The position numbers and the translations under genes are program-made. 64,000 nucleotides of DNA from an uncultured bacterium (GTDB taxonomy: Bacteria > Pseudomonadota > Gammaproteobacteria > Burkholderiales > Burkholderiaceae_C): NCBI GenBank assembly GCA_903928495.1, contig CAIYQZ010000079.1, forward strand, positions 1 through 64,000, in the 5' to 3' direction. This document shows, piece after piece, positions 1 to 7,429 of the stretch; the first letter of the stretch is position 1; each line of letters starts with the position of its first letter. Under the pieces are notes generated by a model. It was not told where the DNA came from. It searched no databases and saw nothing but the letters and a program-made list of their open reading frames with translations.

Positions 1-2
1 CC

Positions 3-848
3 AGCAGCACCAACCCCACACGCCCCTATACAGTCAACACGCTGGACGAGCACGTGGACATGCTGATGGTGTGCCACCACCTCGACCCATCCATAGCCGA
101 AGATCTGGCGTTTGCCGAAAGCCGCATCCGCAAAGAAACCATTGCCGCCGAAGACATCCTGCACGACCTGGGTGCCATCAGCATCATGAGCAGCGACAGC
201 CAGGCCATGGGCCGCGTGGGCGAGGTGCTGATCCGCACCTGGCAAACGGCCGACAAGATGAAGCAGCAGCGTGGCTGGCTGGCCCCCGCTGCCGGGCGCA
301 CCGAGCCGGTAGAAGCCAACCCGCGCAACGACAACTACCGCGTCAAGCGCTACATCGCCAAATACACCATCAACCCCGCGCTGGCCCACGGCATGGCGCA
401 CGAAATTGGCTCGGTGGAAGTGGGCAAGTGGGCCGACCTGGTGGTGTGGAAACCCGCGTTCTTCGGCGTGAAACCCGCGCTGGTGCTCAAGGGCGGCAGC
501 ATCGCTTTGGCTGCCATGGGCGACCCGAATGCATCCATTCCCACGCCGCAGCCGGTGCACTACCGCCCCATGTTCGGCAGCTTTGGCAGCAGCCTGACGC
601 AGAGCAGCATCACTTTTGTATCCAAATCAGGCCTGGCGCTTGGTATCAAAGACAAGTTCGCTCTGAAAAAGAGACTTTCTGCCGTGCAGAACATCCGCCA
701 GGTGCGCAAGGCCGACATGATCCACAACGACCTGACCCCGGCCATGGACATTGACCCGCAAAGCTACGCCGTGAAGGCCGATGGCGAACTGCTGACGTGT
801 GAGGCTGCGACGGTGCTGCCCATGGCGCAGCGGTACTTTTTGTTCTGA
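3..848 (+). CDS. ureC: Urease subunit alpha, C-terminal part (5' truncated by window edge)
   Basis: This is the last 281 residues of the catalytic subunit of urease, which hydrolyses urea to ammonia and carbamate in the cytoplasm. The reading frame is open from base 3, so the N-terminal half with the carbamylated lysine and most nickel ligands lies outside the window. Visible family landmarks are the mobile flap motif MVCHHLD, whose Cys is residue 24 of the fragment, and SSDSQAMGR, whose first Asp is the nickel-ligating aspartate of the family. The C-terminus has the usual length and ends in YFLF. Downstream, accessory genes separate it from ureE. Identity is certain; only the 5' end is missing. 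Confidence 0.97.
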   Translation, partial: SSTNPTRPYTVNTLDEHVDMLMVCHHLDPSIAEDLAFAESRIRKETIAAEDILHDLGAISIMSSDSQAMGRVGEVLIRTWQTADKMKQQRGWLAPAAGRTEPVEANPRNDNYRVKRYIAKYTINPALAHGMAHEIGSVEVGKWADLVVWKPAFFGVKPALVLKGGSIALAAMGDPNASIPTPQPVHYRPMFGSFGSSLTQSSITFVSKSGLALGIKDKFALKKRLSAVQNIRQVRKADMIHNDLTPAMDIDPQSYAVKADGELLTCEAATVLPMAQRYFLF

Positions 849-878
849 GCAACGCGGTGCCCGACGCAAGGCATCGCA

Positions 879-911
879 CGTACAATTCAATGTACGTACA
901 AATATTTGTAC
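879..911. promoter_or_regulatory. Double palindromic operator of the yefM-yoeB module
   Basis: Two abutting palindromes lie just before yefM. Bases 879-896 have arms CGTACA and TGTACG around a 6-base centre; bases 896-911 form a perfect 16-base palindrome, GTACAAATATTTGTAC. YefM-YoeB operators of enterobacteria are known to hold a long and a short palindrome with TGTACA-like cores, so this fits autorepression by the YefM-YoeB complex. The site is 21 bases before the yefM start. That it is an operator is inference from position and symmetry. Confidence 0.72.
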
Positions 912-931
912 TTCATTGAAACGAGCCTGCC

Positions 932-1186
932 ATGCAAGCCCTCAGCTACTCAGAAGCCCGCGCCAACCTGTCGAACCTGATGGACAAGGTCAACGACGAC
1001 CACGCGCCGATGCTGGTGACCCGCCAGCGCGGCCGCCCCGTGGTGGTCATGAGCCTCGATGATTTCACCGCCTGGGAAGAAACCACCTACCTGCTGCGCA
1101 GCCCTGCCAACGCGCAACGGCTGACCCAAGCCATTGCCGCGCTGGACAGTCGTGCAGGTCAAGCGCACGATCTGGTGGAACCATGA
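932..1186 (+). CDS. yefM: Antitoxin, Phd/YefM family
   Basis: An 84-residue antitoxin expected to bind and neutralise the YoeB toxin encoded next, and to repress the operon. The N-terminus MQALSYSEARANLSNLMDKV and the following RGRPVVVMSLDDFTAWEET are typical of the YefM/Phd fold (DNA-binding N-terminal half); the C-terminal part, which in the family wraps the toxin, is less conserved. It overlaps yoeB by ATGA (1183-1186), so the two are translationally coupled. Two palindromes immediately upstream are the likely autoregulatory site. The pair sits inside the urease cluster, in the same direction. Confidence 0.93.
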   Translation: MQALSYSEARANLSNLMDKVNDDHAPMLVTRQRGRPVVVMSLDDFTAWEETTYLLRSPANAQRLTQAIAALDSRAGQAHDLVEP

Positions 1187-1443
1187 GCCTGCCTCTGCGG
1201 TTTGCACCGCAGGCATGGGACGATTACCTGTACTGGCAAGCCACCGACAAAGCCCTGGTGCGTCGCATCAACGAGTTGGTGAAAGCCATCCAGCGCGAAC
1301 CCTTTGCTGGCATCGGAAAACCCGAACCCTTGAAGCACCACCTGGCAGGATGGTGGTCACGCCGCATCAACGATGAGCACCGCATCGTGTACCGCGTTCA
1401 CGACGGCATGCTGGACATCGCGCAGCTGCGATATCACTACTGA
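1183..1443 (+). CDS. yoeB: Toxin of the Txe/YoeB family (ribosome-dependent mRNA endonuclease)
   Basis: An 86-residue protein closely matching E. coli YoeB in length and motifs: AWDDYLYWQATDK near residue 10, GKPEPLKH, WWSRRINDEHRIVYRV, and the terminal RYHY. The glutamate of KPEPLK, the arginine of EHRIVY and the penultimate histidine correspond to the catalytic Glu46, Arg65 and His83 known for E. coli YoeB, so the toxin looks functional. YoeB enzymes cleave mRNA in the ribosomal A site. It starts inside the yefM stop codon (ATGA). Unlike the second toxin of this island it has no interruption. Confidence 0.95.
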   Translation: MSLPLRFAPQAWDDYLYWQATDKALVRRINELVKAIQREPFAGIGKPEPLKHHLAGWWSRRINDEHRIVYRVHDGMLDIAQLRYHY

Positions 1444-1452
1444 TAGAACCCC

Positions 1453-1998
1453 ATGCCCGTGACCATTGCCCGCCTGACCGAAGCCGATGCCCCTTCCTAC
1501 CGGGCCTTGATGCTGGAGGCTTACGAGGTACCCGACGCGTTCACGTCCACGCCGCAGGAACGTGCCGCCGCGCCAGCCAGCTTTTGGGTTGGGCGGCTGG
1601 CGCACCCACAAGGCTTGAGCGTGGCCTTCGGCGCGTTTGACGGTGGTGCACTGGTGGGCACCGTGACGCTTGAATTCAGTGACCGTGCCAAAACGCGGCA
1701 CAAGGCCCATGTGGTGGGCATGTATGTGCGCCCCGAACAGCAAGGTCAGGGAGCAGGCACCGCCTTGCTGGCCGCAGCGGTGGCACACGCCCCGACGTTG
1801 GCGCACGTGCAGGTGCTCAACCTCACCGTCACCGAGGGCAATGCCGCAGCCCTGGCTTTGTATGAACGCGCAGGGTTCCAGGCGTTTGGCACCGAGCCGA
1901 TGGCGGTCCATACGACAGACGGCTACAAGGCCAAAGTGCACATGTGGAAACGCTTGCCTGCACACGGCAACAAGGAGCAACAAACGTCGCCAAACTGA
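1453..1998 (+). CDS. GNAT family N-acetyltransferase
   Basis: A 181-residue GCN5-related acetyltransferase. The acetyl-CoA loop is seen as VRPEQQGQGAGTALL near residues 98-112, and the C-terminal LYERAGFQAFGTEP is the usual beta5-alpha4 region. The substrate cannot be told. It begins 9 bases after yoeB in the same direction and so may be the third gene of that transcript. GNAT proteins can act as toxins in some toxin-antitoxin systems, but those pair with ribbon-helix-helix antitoxins; parD downstream belongs with parE instead. An ordinary small-molecule or protein acetyltransferase is more likely. Confidence 0.85.
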   Translation: MPVTIARLTEADAPSYRALMLEAYEVPDAFTSTPQERAAAPASFWVGRLAHPQGLSVAFGAFDGGALVGTVTLEFSDRAKTRHKAHVVGMYVRPEQQGQGAGTALLAAAVAHAPTLAHVQVLNLTVTEGNAAALALYERAGFQAFGTEPMAVHTTDGYKAKVHMWKRLPAHGNKEQQTSPN

Positions 1999-2041
1999 GC
2001 GATGCGCACCTCTGGGTGGCCACACACTCGACAGGTCAACT

Positions 2042-2071
2042 TTGCCAAAATTTGCCAAAACACCGTATGCT
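2042..2071 (+). promoter_or_regulatory. Predicted parD promoter with tandem decamer
   Basis: The decamer tttgccaaaa occurs twice head to tail at 2041-2060. Its first copy holds TTGCCA (2042-2047), which stands 18 bases before TATGCT (2066-2071), a fair sigma-70 -35/-10 pair seven bases before the parD start. Direct repeats over the promoter would suit ParD, a ribbon-helix-helix repressor, but that role is inferred. Confidence 0.5.
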
Positions 2072-2077
2072 TGTCAC

Positions 2078-2329
2078 ATGAGCACCATGAACATTTCCCT
2101 GCCAGACAGCCTCAAGGCGTTTGTGGACAGCCAGGTCACCGAGGGCGGCTACGGCACCAGCAGCGAGTACGTGCGCGAGCTGATCCGCACCGACCAGGAC
2201 CGCCGCCAACTGCGCACCCTGCTGCTGCAAGGGGCGGCATCTGCACCGGCTGAAGTTGCCAGCGCCCAATACTTCACAGCCTTGCGCCAGCGGGTGCGTG
2301 CCCACGCCGAGCCTGGTGCACCCGCTTGA
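2078..2329 (+). CDS. parD: Antitoxin of the ParD/CC2985 type (ribbon-helix-helix)
   Basis: An 83-residue antitoxin. The N-terminal strand MNISLPDSLKAFVDSQV followed by GGYGTSSEYVRELIR (to about residue 37) is the ribbon-helix-helix DNA-binding domain of ParD proteins; the remainder should bind the toxin. The start at 2078 is chosen because the family begins with this motif and because a promoter-like element lies just before it. The stop codon overlaps the TTG start of parE. As parE is broken, this antitoxin may have no partner of its own. Confidence 0.9.
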   Translation: MSTMNISLPDSLKAFVDSQVTEGGYGTSSEYVRELIRTDQDRRQLRTLLLQGAASAPAEVASAQYFTALRQRVRAHAEPGAPA

Positions 2330-2655
2330 AAACCAAACCCGTCGTTCCACGCGCTCAAGCCAACCTGGATGTGGATGCGGCCATCGACTTCTACCTGCAA
2401 GAAAACGCGCTGGGTGCGGCTAGCGGGTTCATTGATGCTCTGGAGCAGGCCTACACACACATCGGGCGGCATGCGTCCACAGGCTCGCCACGGCTCGGGC
2501 ACGAACTGGATCTGCCCGGCTTGCGTGCCTAGCCGCTGTCGCGTTACCCCTTCCTGGTGTTTTACCTGGAACGACAGGACCACATCGACGTGTGGCGTGT
2601 GCTGCACACCCGTCGCGACATTCCCGAGCGAATGCGCGACATCGACACACCTTGA
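2326..2655 (+). pseudogene. parE: ParE/RelE-type toxin gene interrupted by an in-frame amber codon
   Basis: From a TTG start (2326) overlapping the parD stop, the frame reads a ParE toxin for 68 residues (KTKPVVPRAQANLDVDAAID ... ELDLPGLRA), meets TAG at 2530-2532, then continues in the same frame for 40 residues ([20 protein letters not shown] ... RRDIPERM) to TGA at 2653-2655. The region after the stop holds the conserved C-terminal ParE strand and helix. Relatives generally have Trp at the stop position (PGLR-x-WPL), so one TGG-to-TAG change explains it. The product is presumably inactive unless the codon is suppressed. No frameshift is seen. Confidence 0.88.
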
Positions 2656-2699
2656 GCCTTCAACCTGCATTCACCAACTTCACACAGCCCCTAGCCACC

Positions 2700-3386
2700 A
2701 TGCTCACCTGCTCCAAACTCATCCCCCAAGGCCAGGGCCTGGCCAATGTGCTGCTGAAGCGCGCCACCACCATCGAGCTGGACTGGGACGTGCGCCAGAA
2801 AAGCCGCTTTGACGCCACCGACAGCCAGGGCCGTGCGCTGGGCGTGTTTTTGACGCGCGGCACCGCCGTGCGCGGTGGCGATGTGCTGCTGGCCGAAGAC
2901 GGTTCGCTGGTGCGCGTGCTGGCTGCGCCGCAACCGGTGCTGCGCATCACCCACTGCAGCGCACATGGCACGCCGTTCGATCTGATTCGCGCGGCCTACC
3001 ACCTGGGCAACCGCCATGTGCCCATCGAGCTGCAGCCCGACCACCTGAAGATCGAGCCTGACCACGTGCTGGCCGAAATGCTGGACCGCATGCACCTGAT
3101 CGTGGCCGAGGTGAACGAAACGTTCGAGCCCGAAAACGGTGCGTATTCGGCGCATGCCGGGCATGGCCACGACCACGGTGGGCACTCACACGACCACCAC
3201 GCCCCCGCCGCCGCTCACGTACACGGCCCGGGATGCGGTCATGACCACGACCACGGCCACACGCATTCCCCCGCAGCCGCACCCGCCCGTGGCAAGCCCG
3301 TGGGCATTGCCGTGACGGCAGCCCCAGCCCCCCACGTGCATGGCCCCGGCTGTGGCCATGACCATGGGCACCGCCATGACCACTGA
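2700..3386 (+). CDS. ureE: Urease accessory protein UreE with duplicated His-rich tail
   Basis: A 228-residue nickel metallochaperone that delivers nickel to the urease apoenzyme. Residues 1-75 form the peptide-binding domain and about 75-150 the metal-binding domain, where [12 protein letters not shown] contains the family's conserved metal-binding histidine. The C-terminus from about residue 155 is a long histidine-rich extension in which [11 protein letters not shown] appears twice. This tail is longer than in many UreE proteins and should bind several metal ions. ATG at 2700 gives the expected N-terminus [10 protein letters not shown]. ureF starts 11 bases before its stop. Confidence 0.96.
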   Translation: MLTCSKLIPQGQGLANVLLKRATTIELDWDVRQKSRFDATDSQGRALGVFLTRGTAVRGGDVLLAEDGSLVRVLAAPQPVLRITHCSAHGTPFDLIRAAYHLGNRHVPIELQPDHLKIEPDHVLAEMLDRMHLIVAEVNETFEPENGAYSAHAGHGHDHGGHSHDHHAPAAAHVHGPGCGHDHDHGHTHSPAAAPARGKPVGIAVTAAPAPHVHGPGCGHDHGHRHDH

Positions 3387-4089
3387 GGCCCACGACCGCT
3401 TGCAGCTCATGTGGCTGGCCTCGCCCGCACTGCCGGTGGGGGGGTTTTCGTACTCTGAGGTGCTGGAGGCAGCGGTGGACAAAGGCCTAGTCACCAACGA
3501 GGCGCAGGCCAGCCAGTGGCTGATCGACCAGTTGCACCTGAGCCAGGCCCGGTCTGACCTGGCCGTGGTGGCACAGGCCATTGACGCCTGGCGCCAAAAC
3601 GACCTGCCCCGCGTGGCCGAGCTGAACACCTGGGTGCTGATCACCCGCGAAAGCAGCGAACTGCGCCAGCAAAGCCAGCAAACCGGCCGCTCGCTGCTGG
3701 AGTGGTTGCGGCAATTGCCCCAGCCTGAATCCACCCACGCCGACAAGGCCACGACACTCCTGACCCACCTGAGCTTTGCCCGCGACCTGCCGCCCACCTG
3801 GCCCGTGGCCTTTGCGCTGGCTGCCGGGCAAACCGCAGCCCCCGTGCGCGACTGCGTGCTGGCCTGCGCCTTTGGCTGGGCAGAGAACATGTCGCAAGCC
3901 GCCATCAAGGCCGTGCCGCTGGGCCAGACCGGCGGCCAACGCATCCTGGCTCGCTTGTTGCAAGCCATACCGGCGGCGGTGGACAACGCCCTCGCCCTGC
4001 CCGACGACCAGCGCCAGGCCTTCAGCCCCATGCTGGCCATTCTGTCGGCACAGCACGAAACGCAGTATTCAAGGCTTTTTCGCTCCTAG
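3376..4089 (+). CDS. ureF: Urease accessory protein UreF
   Basis: A 237-residue protein that, with UreD/UreH and UreG, forms the complex activating urease. The start [20 protein letters not shown] is the characteristic UreF N-terminus, and the helical [16 protein letters not shown] region follows later. ATG at 3376 is preferred to in-frame ATGs upstream because it gives the family length and overlaps the ureE end by 11 bases, indicating coupling. The C-terminus SRLFRS is normal. Transcription probably continues to ureG across a 48-base gap that holds a dispersed repeat. Confidence 0.96.
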   Translation: MTTEAHDRLQLMWLASPALPVGGFSYSEVLEAAVDKGLVTNEAQASQWLIDQLHLSQARSDLAVVAQAIDAWRQNDLPRVAELNTWVLITRESSELRQQSQQTGRSLLEWLRQLPQPESTHADKATTLLTHLSFARDLPPTWPVAFALAAGQTAAPVRDCVLACAFGWAENMSQAAIKAVPLGQTGGQRILARLLQAIPAAVDNALALPDDQRQAFSPMLAILSAQHETQYSRLFRS

Positions 4090-4131
4090 CGCTTGTTGCA
4101 CATACGCTTGTAGCTATTAATTTTTCAAACC
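4089..4131 (-). repeat. Dispersed repeat, copy 1 (ureF-ureG gap)
   Basis: Read on the minus strand, this short element has the order AATAGCT, then AAGCG, then CAAGCGCTAGG. The same order with similar spacing recurs in other gaps of the window. It fills almost all of the ureF-ureG gap and is richer in A and T than the flanking genes. Confidence 0.6.
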
Positions 4132-4137
4132 AACTTC

Positions 4138-4800
4138 ATGACCACCGCTCTGCACCACATCCCCCACCGCACCAAAAAGCTCCCCCCCCTGCGTGTGGGT
4201 ATCGGCGGCCCGGTGGGCTCGGGCAAAACCACCTTGCTGGAAATGCTGTGCAAGGCCATGCGCCAGCAATACGACCTGGTGGCCATCACCAACGACATTT
4301 ACACCAAGGAAGACCAGCGCCTGCTGACCGTGAGTGGCGCGCTGGATGCAGAACGCATCGTGGGCGTGGAAACGGGCGGCTGCCCGCACACCGCCATCCG
4401 CGAAGACGCGTCCATCAACCTCGAAGCCATTGACCGCATGCTGGAGAAGTTTCCCAACGCCGACGTGGTGTTTGTGGAAAGCGGCGGCGACAACCTGGCA
4501 GCCACCTTCAGCCCCGAACTGAGCGACCTCACCATCTACGTGATTGACGTGGCCGCAGGCGAAAAAATCCCCCGCAAGGGCGGCCCCGGCATCACCAAGA
4601 GCGATCTGTTCGTCATCAACAAAACCGACCTGGCCCCCTACGTGGGCGCTGACCTGGCTGTGATGGAAACCGACACCATCCGCATGCGCACCAATGCACA
4701 AGGCCTGAAACCGTTTGTGATGACCAACCTGAAAACGAATACCGGGCTGGCCGAGGTGGTGGCGTTCATTGAGCAGCGGGGGATGCTGGCGGCGGACTGA
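4138..4800 (+). CDS. ureG: Urease accessory GTPase UreG
   Basis: A 220-residue SIMIBI-class GTPase that uses GTP hydrolysis to drive nickel insertion into urease. The P-loop [13 protein letters not shown] is at about residues 22-34, [10 protein letters not shown] is the switch I region, [15 protein letters not shown] carries the Cys-Pro-His metal-binding motif, and [13 protein letters not shown] gives guanine specificity. There is no histidine-rich N-terminal extension. It is the last urease gene here; the structural genes and ureD/ureH would lie to the left of the window. Confidence 0.97.
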   Translation: MTTALHHIPHRTKKLPPLRVGIGGPVGSGKTTLLEMLCKAMRQQYDLVAITNDIYTKEDQRLLTVSGALDAERIVGVETGGCPHTAIREDASINLEAIDRMLEKFPNADVVFVESGGDNLAATFSPELSDLTIYVIDVAAGEKIPRKGGPGITKSDLFVINKTDLAPYVGADLAVMETDTIRMRTNAQGLKPFVMTNLKTNTGLAEVVAFIEQRGMLAAD

Positions 4801-4841
4801 AGTTGTAACCAAAAAGAAAGCGCCGGCGCCAACAATTTCAC

Positions 4842-6821
4842 ATGGCTTACCGTTTCCCGCTTCTGTTCATTTGCCTGCTGATTTTTGTCGGTTGCGCCGA
4901 GCTCCCAGCCCGGCACCCGGTGCTGGCCAGTGGGTCGCTCCCAGACCTCCTGCCGGTCCGTACATTCGTGGCCAACACGGACTACCAGGGCGGGTTCCAG
5001 ATATCCCCCGATGGGGAAAAGATCGCCTGGACAGCGGTTCATGGCATATCACCAGCGGTGTTTGTCAAAACTGTCGGACAGGATGATGCCCGGGCGTTGG
5101 ACCTGTTTTCACCATCTTTCAGTTGGGCCGCCGACAGCCGCCACCTTCTGATGCACAAAGACCGAGACGGTGATGAGAACTACCATGTCTGGCTGGTAGA
5201 TACCGACCGTGCCGGGGCCGCACCACGCGACATGACACCCTTTCCCGGATCCCGCAACGAGGTGCTTGCTGTTCCACCGGTTGGCGACACGATCCTCGTT
5301 GCCAGCAACCAGCGTGATCCGCGCTGGTTTGAACCGTTCCGAATCGACCTCACAACCGGCGCGCACAGCCTCGTGGCTGAAAACACTGGCGATGTCTCGG
5401 CATGGATTCCCGACCGCCAGGGCGAATTGAGGGGACGCATTCGCACCGATCAAGGCATGTCCCGCCTGGACTATCTCGACCACACAACCTGGAAACCGGT
5501 TTACGCGTGGACGGCTGACGACACGGTGGCTGTACTTGGCATCGACGCCGAGAAACAGCACATTTGGCTGCTTTCCAACCGGGGGCGTGACAAGGCGGGT
5601 GTGGTGTCTCTGTCAATCGCTTCAAGCGAGGAGTCCATCACGTTTGAAGACCCGAAAGTCGATGTCAGCGAAGTGGGTTTCAGCAACCAGACGGGTAACC
5701 CGACCTACGCGATCACCCATCCGGATCACCCCCGCCTTCATGTGTTTGATGCTGCGTTGAGCAAAGACCTCGACACATGGATGGCAAGCCTTCCGGGCAA
5801 ACCGAACGCGCCGCTGGGCATCGAGATACTGGGTGCCGACCGCCGTGACGACAGCATGGTCATCAGCTTGTATGACCATGCCGGGAAACGCTTCTACCTC
5901 TGGAACCGCACAACGGGCAGCAGCGAACTTCTGGGCAACGAAGCCATGGTCAAGCATGCCGAGACATTGGCACCAATCACTCCTGTCACCATCACTGCCC
6001 GAGACGGGCTGGCCTTGCCTGCCTATCTCACCCTGCCACGGCTTCCCAATGCGAAGCACGTGCCCATGGTTCTGCTCGTGCACGGGGGCCCGTGGGCACG
6101 CAATACGTGGGCAGACCCCGACTTTCCCACCGATGCGATGCGCGTCCAGTTCCTGGCCAACCGGGGCTACTCCGTGCTGCAGGTCAACTTCCGGGGTTCC
6201 AGCGGCTACGGACGCCGTTTTCAAGAAGCCGCCGTCAGGCAATTCGGCGCTGCCATGCAAGACGACCTTGACGATGCGGTGGAATGGGCCATCCGTGAAG
6301 GACATGCCGACCCCGAGCACATTGCCATCATGGGCGGGAGCTACGGGGGCTACGCCACGCTGATGGCCATGGGACGCAAACCAAACCGCTTCGCCTGCGG
6401 CGTGGACCTCTTCGGGCCAGCCGACCTCGTGACCAACCTGTCAGATTTCCCACCATATTGGGCTCATGGCGTGCACCTGTGGCACCGCTTTGTGGGCAAT
6501 CCCGCCGATGCGAACGACCGTGCCCAACTGGCTGAGAGGTCTCCGCTGTGGCGCGCAGCAGAGATAGACCGCCCGCTGCTCGTGATTCAGGGCAGCGAGG
6601 ATGTACGGGTTCGCGCCAGCCAGTCCGACCGCATGGTGGCGGCGCTGCGCGAAGCCGGGAAAACGGTTGAGTACCTGAAAATCGATGGGATGGGCCATGG
6701 CGCAAATCACTGGCCGCACAACCTGAGCATGTTTCGCCGCATCGAAGATTTTCTTGGCCCGTGTCTCGGTGGGCGCAGCAGCGGGTTCGACTATTTCGAG
6801 CTTGGCGCTTGGGCGTTTTAG
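4842..6821 (+). CDS. S9 family (prolyl oligopeptidase-like) lipoprotein peptidase
   Basis: A 659-residue serine peptidase. Residues 1-18 form a lipoprotein signal with lipobox LIFVGC, so it should be anchored to a membrane by Cys18. Residues about 60-370 look like the beta-propeller of S9 enzymes, and about 390-650 the alpha/beta hydrolase domain with nucleophile Ser500 in GGSYGGY, then Asp587 (GSEDV) and His619 (GMGHG), the expected catalytic triad order. It follows ureG by 41 bases. Its codon choice (more mixed third bases, for example in the propeller) differs somewhat from the urease genes, which hints at a separate history. The substrate is unknown. Confidence 0.9.
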   Translation: MAYRFPLLFICLLIFVGCAELPARHPVLASGSLPDLLPVRTFVANTDYQGGFQISPDGEKIAWTAVHGISPAVFVKTVGQDDARALDLFSPSFSWAADSRHLLMHKDRDGDENYHVWLVDTDRAGAAPRDMTPFPGSRNEVLAVPPVGDTILVASNQRDPRWFEPFRIDLTTGAHSLVAENTGDVSAWIPDRQGELRGRIRTDQGMSRLDYLDHTTWKPVYAWTADDTVAVLGIDAEKQHIWLLSNRGRDKAGVVSLSIASSEESITFEDPKVDVSEVGFSNQTGNPTYAITHPDHPRLHVFDAALSKDLDTWMASLPGKPNAPLGIEILGADRRDDSMVISLYDHAGKRFYLWNRTTGSSELLGNEAMVKHAETLAPITPVTITARDGLALPAYLTLPRLPNAKHVPMVLLVHGGPWARNTWADPDFPTDAMRVQFLANRGYSVLQVNFRGSSGYGRRFQEAAVRQFGAAMQDDLDDAVEWAIREGHADPEHIAIMGGSYGGYATLMAMGRKPNRFACGVDLFGPADLVTNLSDFPPYWAHGVHLWHRFVGNPADANDRAQLAERSPLWRAAEIDRPLLVIQGSEDVRVRASQSDRMVAALREAGKTVEYLKIDGMGHGANHWPHNLSMFRRIEDFLGPCLGGRSSGFDYFELGAWAF

Positions 6822-6956
6822 CGGAACACAGATGCTGTGGTTAACCTGGCGATGCCGCATGAACCGGCACGACGCACCACCTTCGCCAGTCCACCCTCCT
6901 GCACAATGCCCCCGCACCCACCGGGCGGTGCGCAATGTCACCGAGGAGCGCTTCAG

Positions 6957-7304
6957 ATGGGCTGGTTTTCCAAAAGCAACGACGACTTTTTTCTGTCCAC
7001 CACCACGCCACCCAGCATCGGCATGGACCAATACGTGGGCGTGGTCAATGGCGAGGCCATCATCGGGGCGAACATTTTTCGCGACCTGTTTTCGTCGGTG
7101 CGCGACGTGGTGGGTGGCCGCGCCGGGGGCTACGAGCGTGCCCTGTCGGGTGCGCGCGATGCCGCGCTGGAAGACATGATCGAGACAGCCAAAGAGCGTG
7201 GTGCCAACGGCGTGATTGGCATTGACTTTGACTACGAAGTGCTGGGCGAAACCAACGGCATGATGATGGTGGCCGTCAGCGGCACGGCCGTCAAACTCGG
7301 GTAA
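6957..7304 (+). CDS. UPF0145 / YbjQ family protein
   Basis: A 115-residue cytoplasmic protein of the YbjQ type, sometimes annotated as heavy-metal-binding. Landmarks are GVVNGEAIIGANIFRDLFS, the helical stretch with RDAALEDMIETAKERGANGV, and the final strand MMVAVSGTAVKL. The start at 6957 is preceded by GAGGAGCG at suitable distance. The molecular function of this pentamer-forming family is not settled. It lies between the peptidase and aspartokinase genes with gaps over 100 bases on both sides, so it is probably transcribed on its own. Confidence 0.85.
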   Translation: MGWFSKSNDDFFLSTTTPPSIGMDQYVGVVNGEAIIGANIFRDLFSSVRDVVGGRAGGYERALSGARDAALEDMIETAKERGANGVIGIDFDYEVLGETNGMMMVAVSGTAVKLG

Positions 7305-7429
7305 CGGCGGGCGCGCCGGTTGCACGAATGGCAACCGGGCAGCCCGCTGTCGAGGTGCACACCGGCCTTGGTGGACAATATAGGGTTTTCCGCCATCTCT
7401 TCCCAACCCTTGCTTCCACGAGCCCGTCC

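Noticed and set aside
1453-2329. GNAT-RHH toxin-antitoxin pair made of the acetyltransferase and parD
   Set aside because: The antitoxin normally precedes or touches the GNAT toxin; here an 80-base gap with its own promoter separates them and parD overlaps parE.
2592-2700. Upstream extension of ureE giving 36 extra residues
   Set aside because: It would overlap the parE reading frame and lacks the conserved start; [10 protein letters not shown] from ATG 2700 is the family N-terminus.
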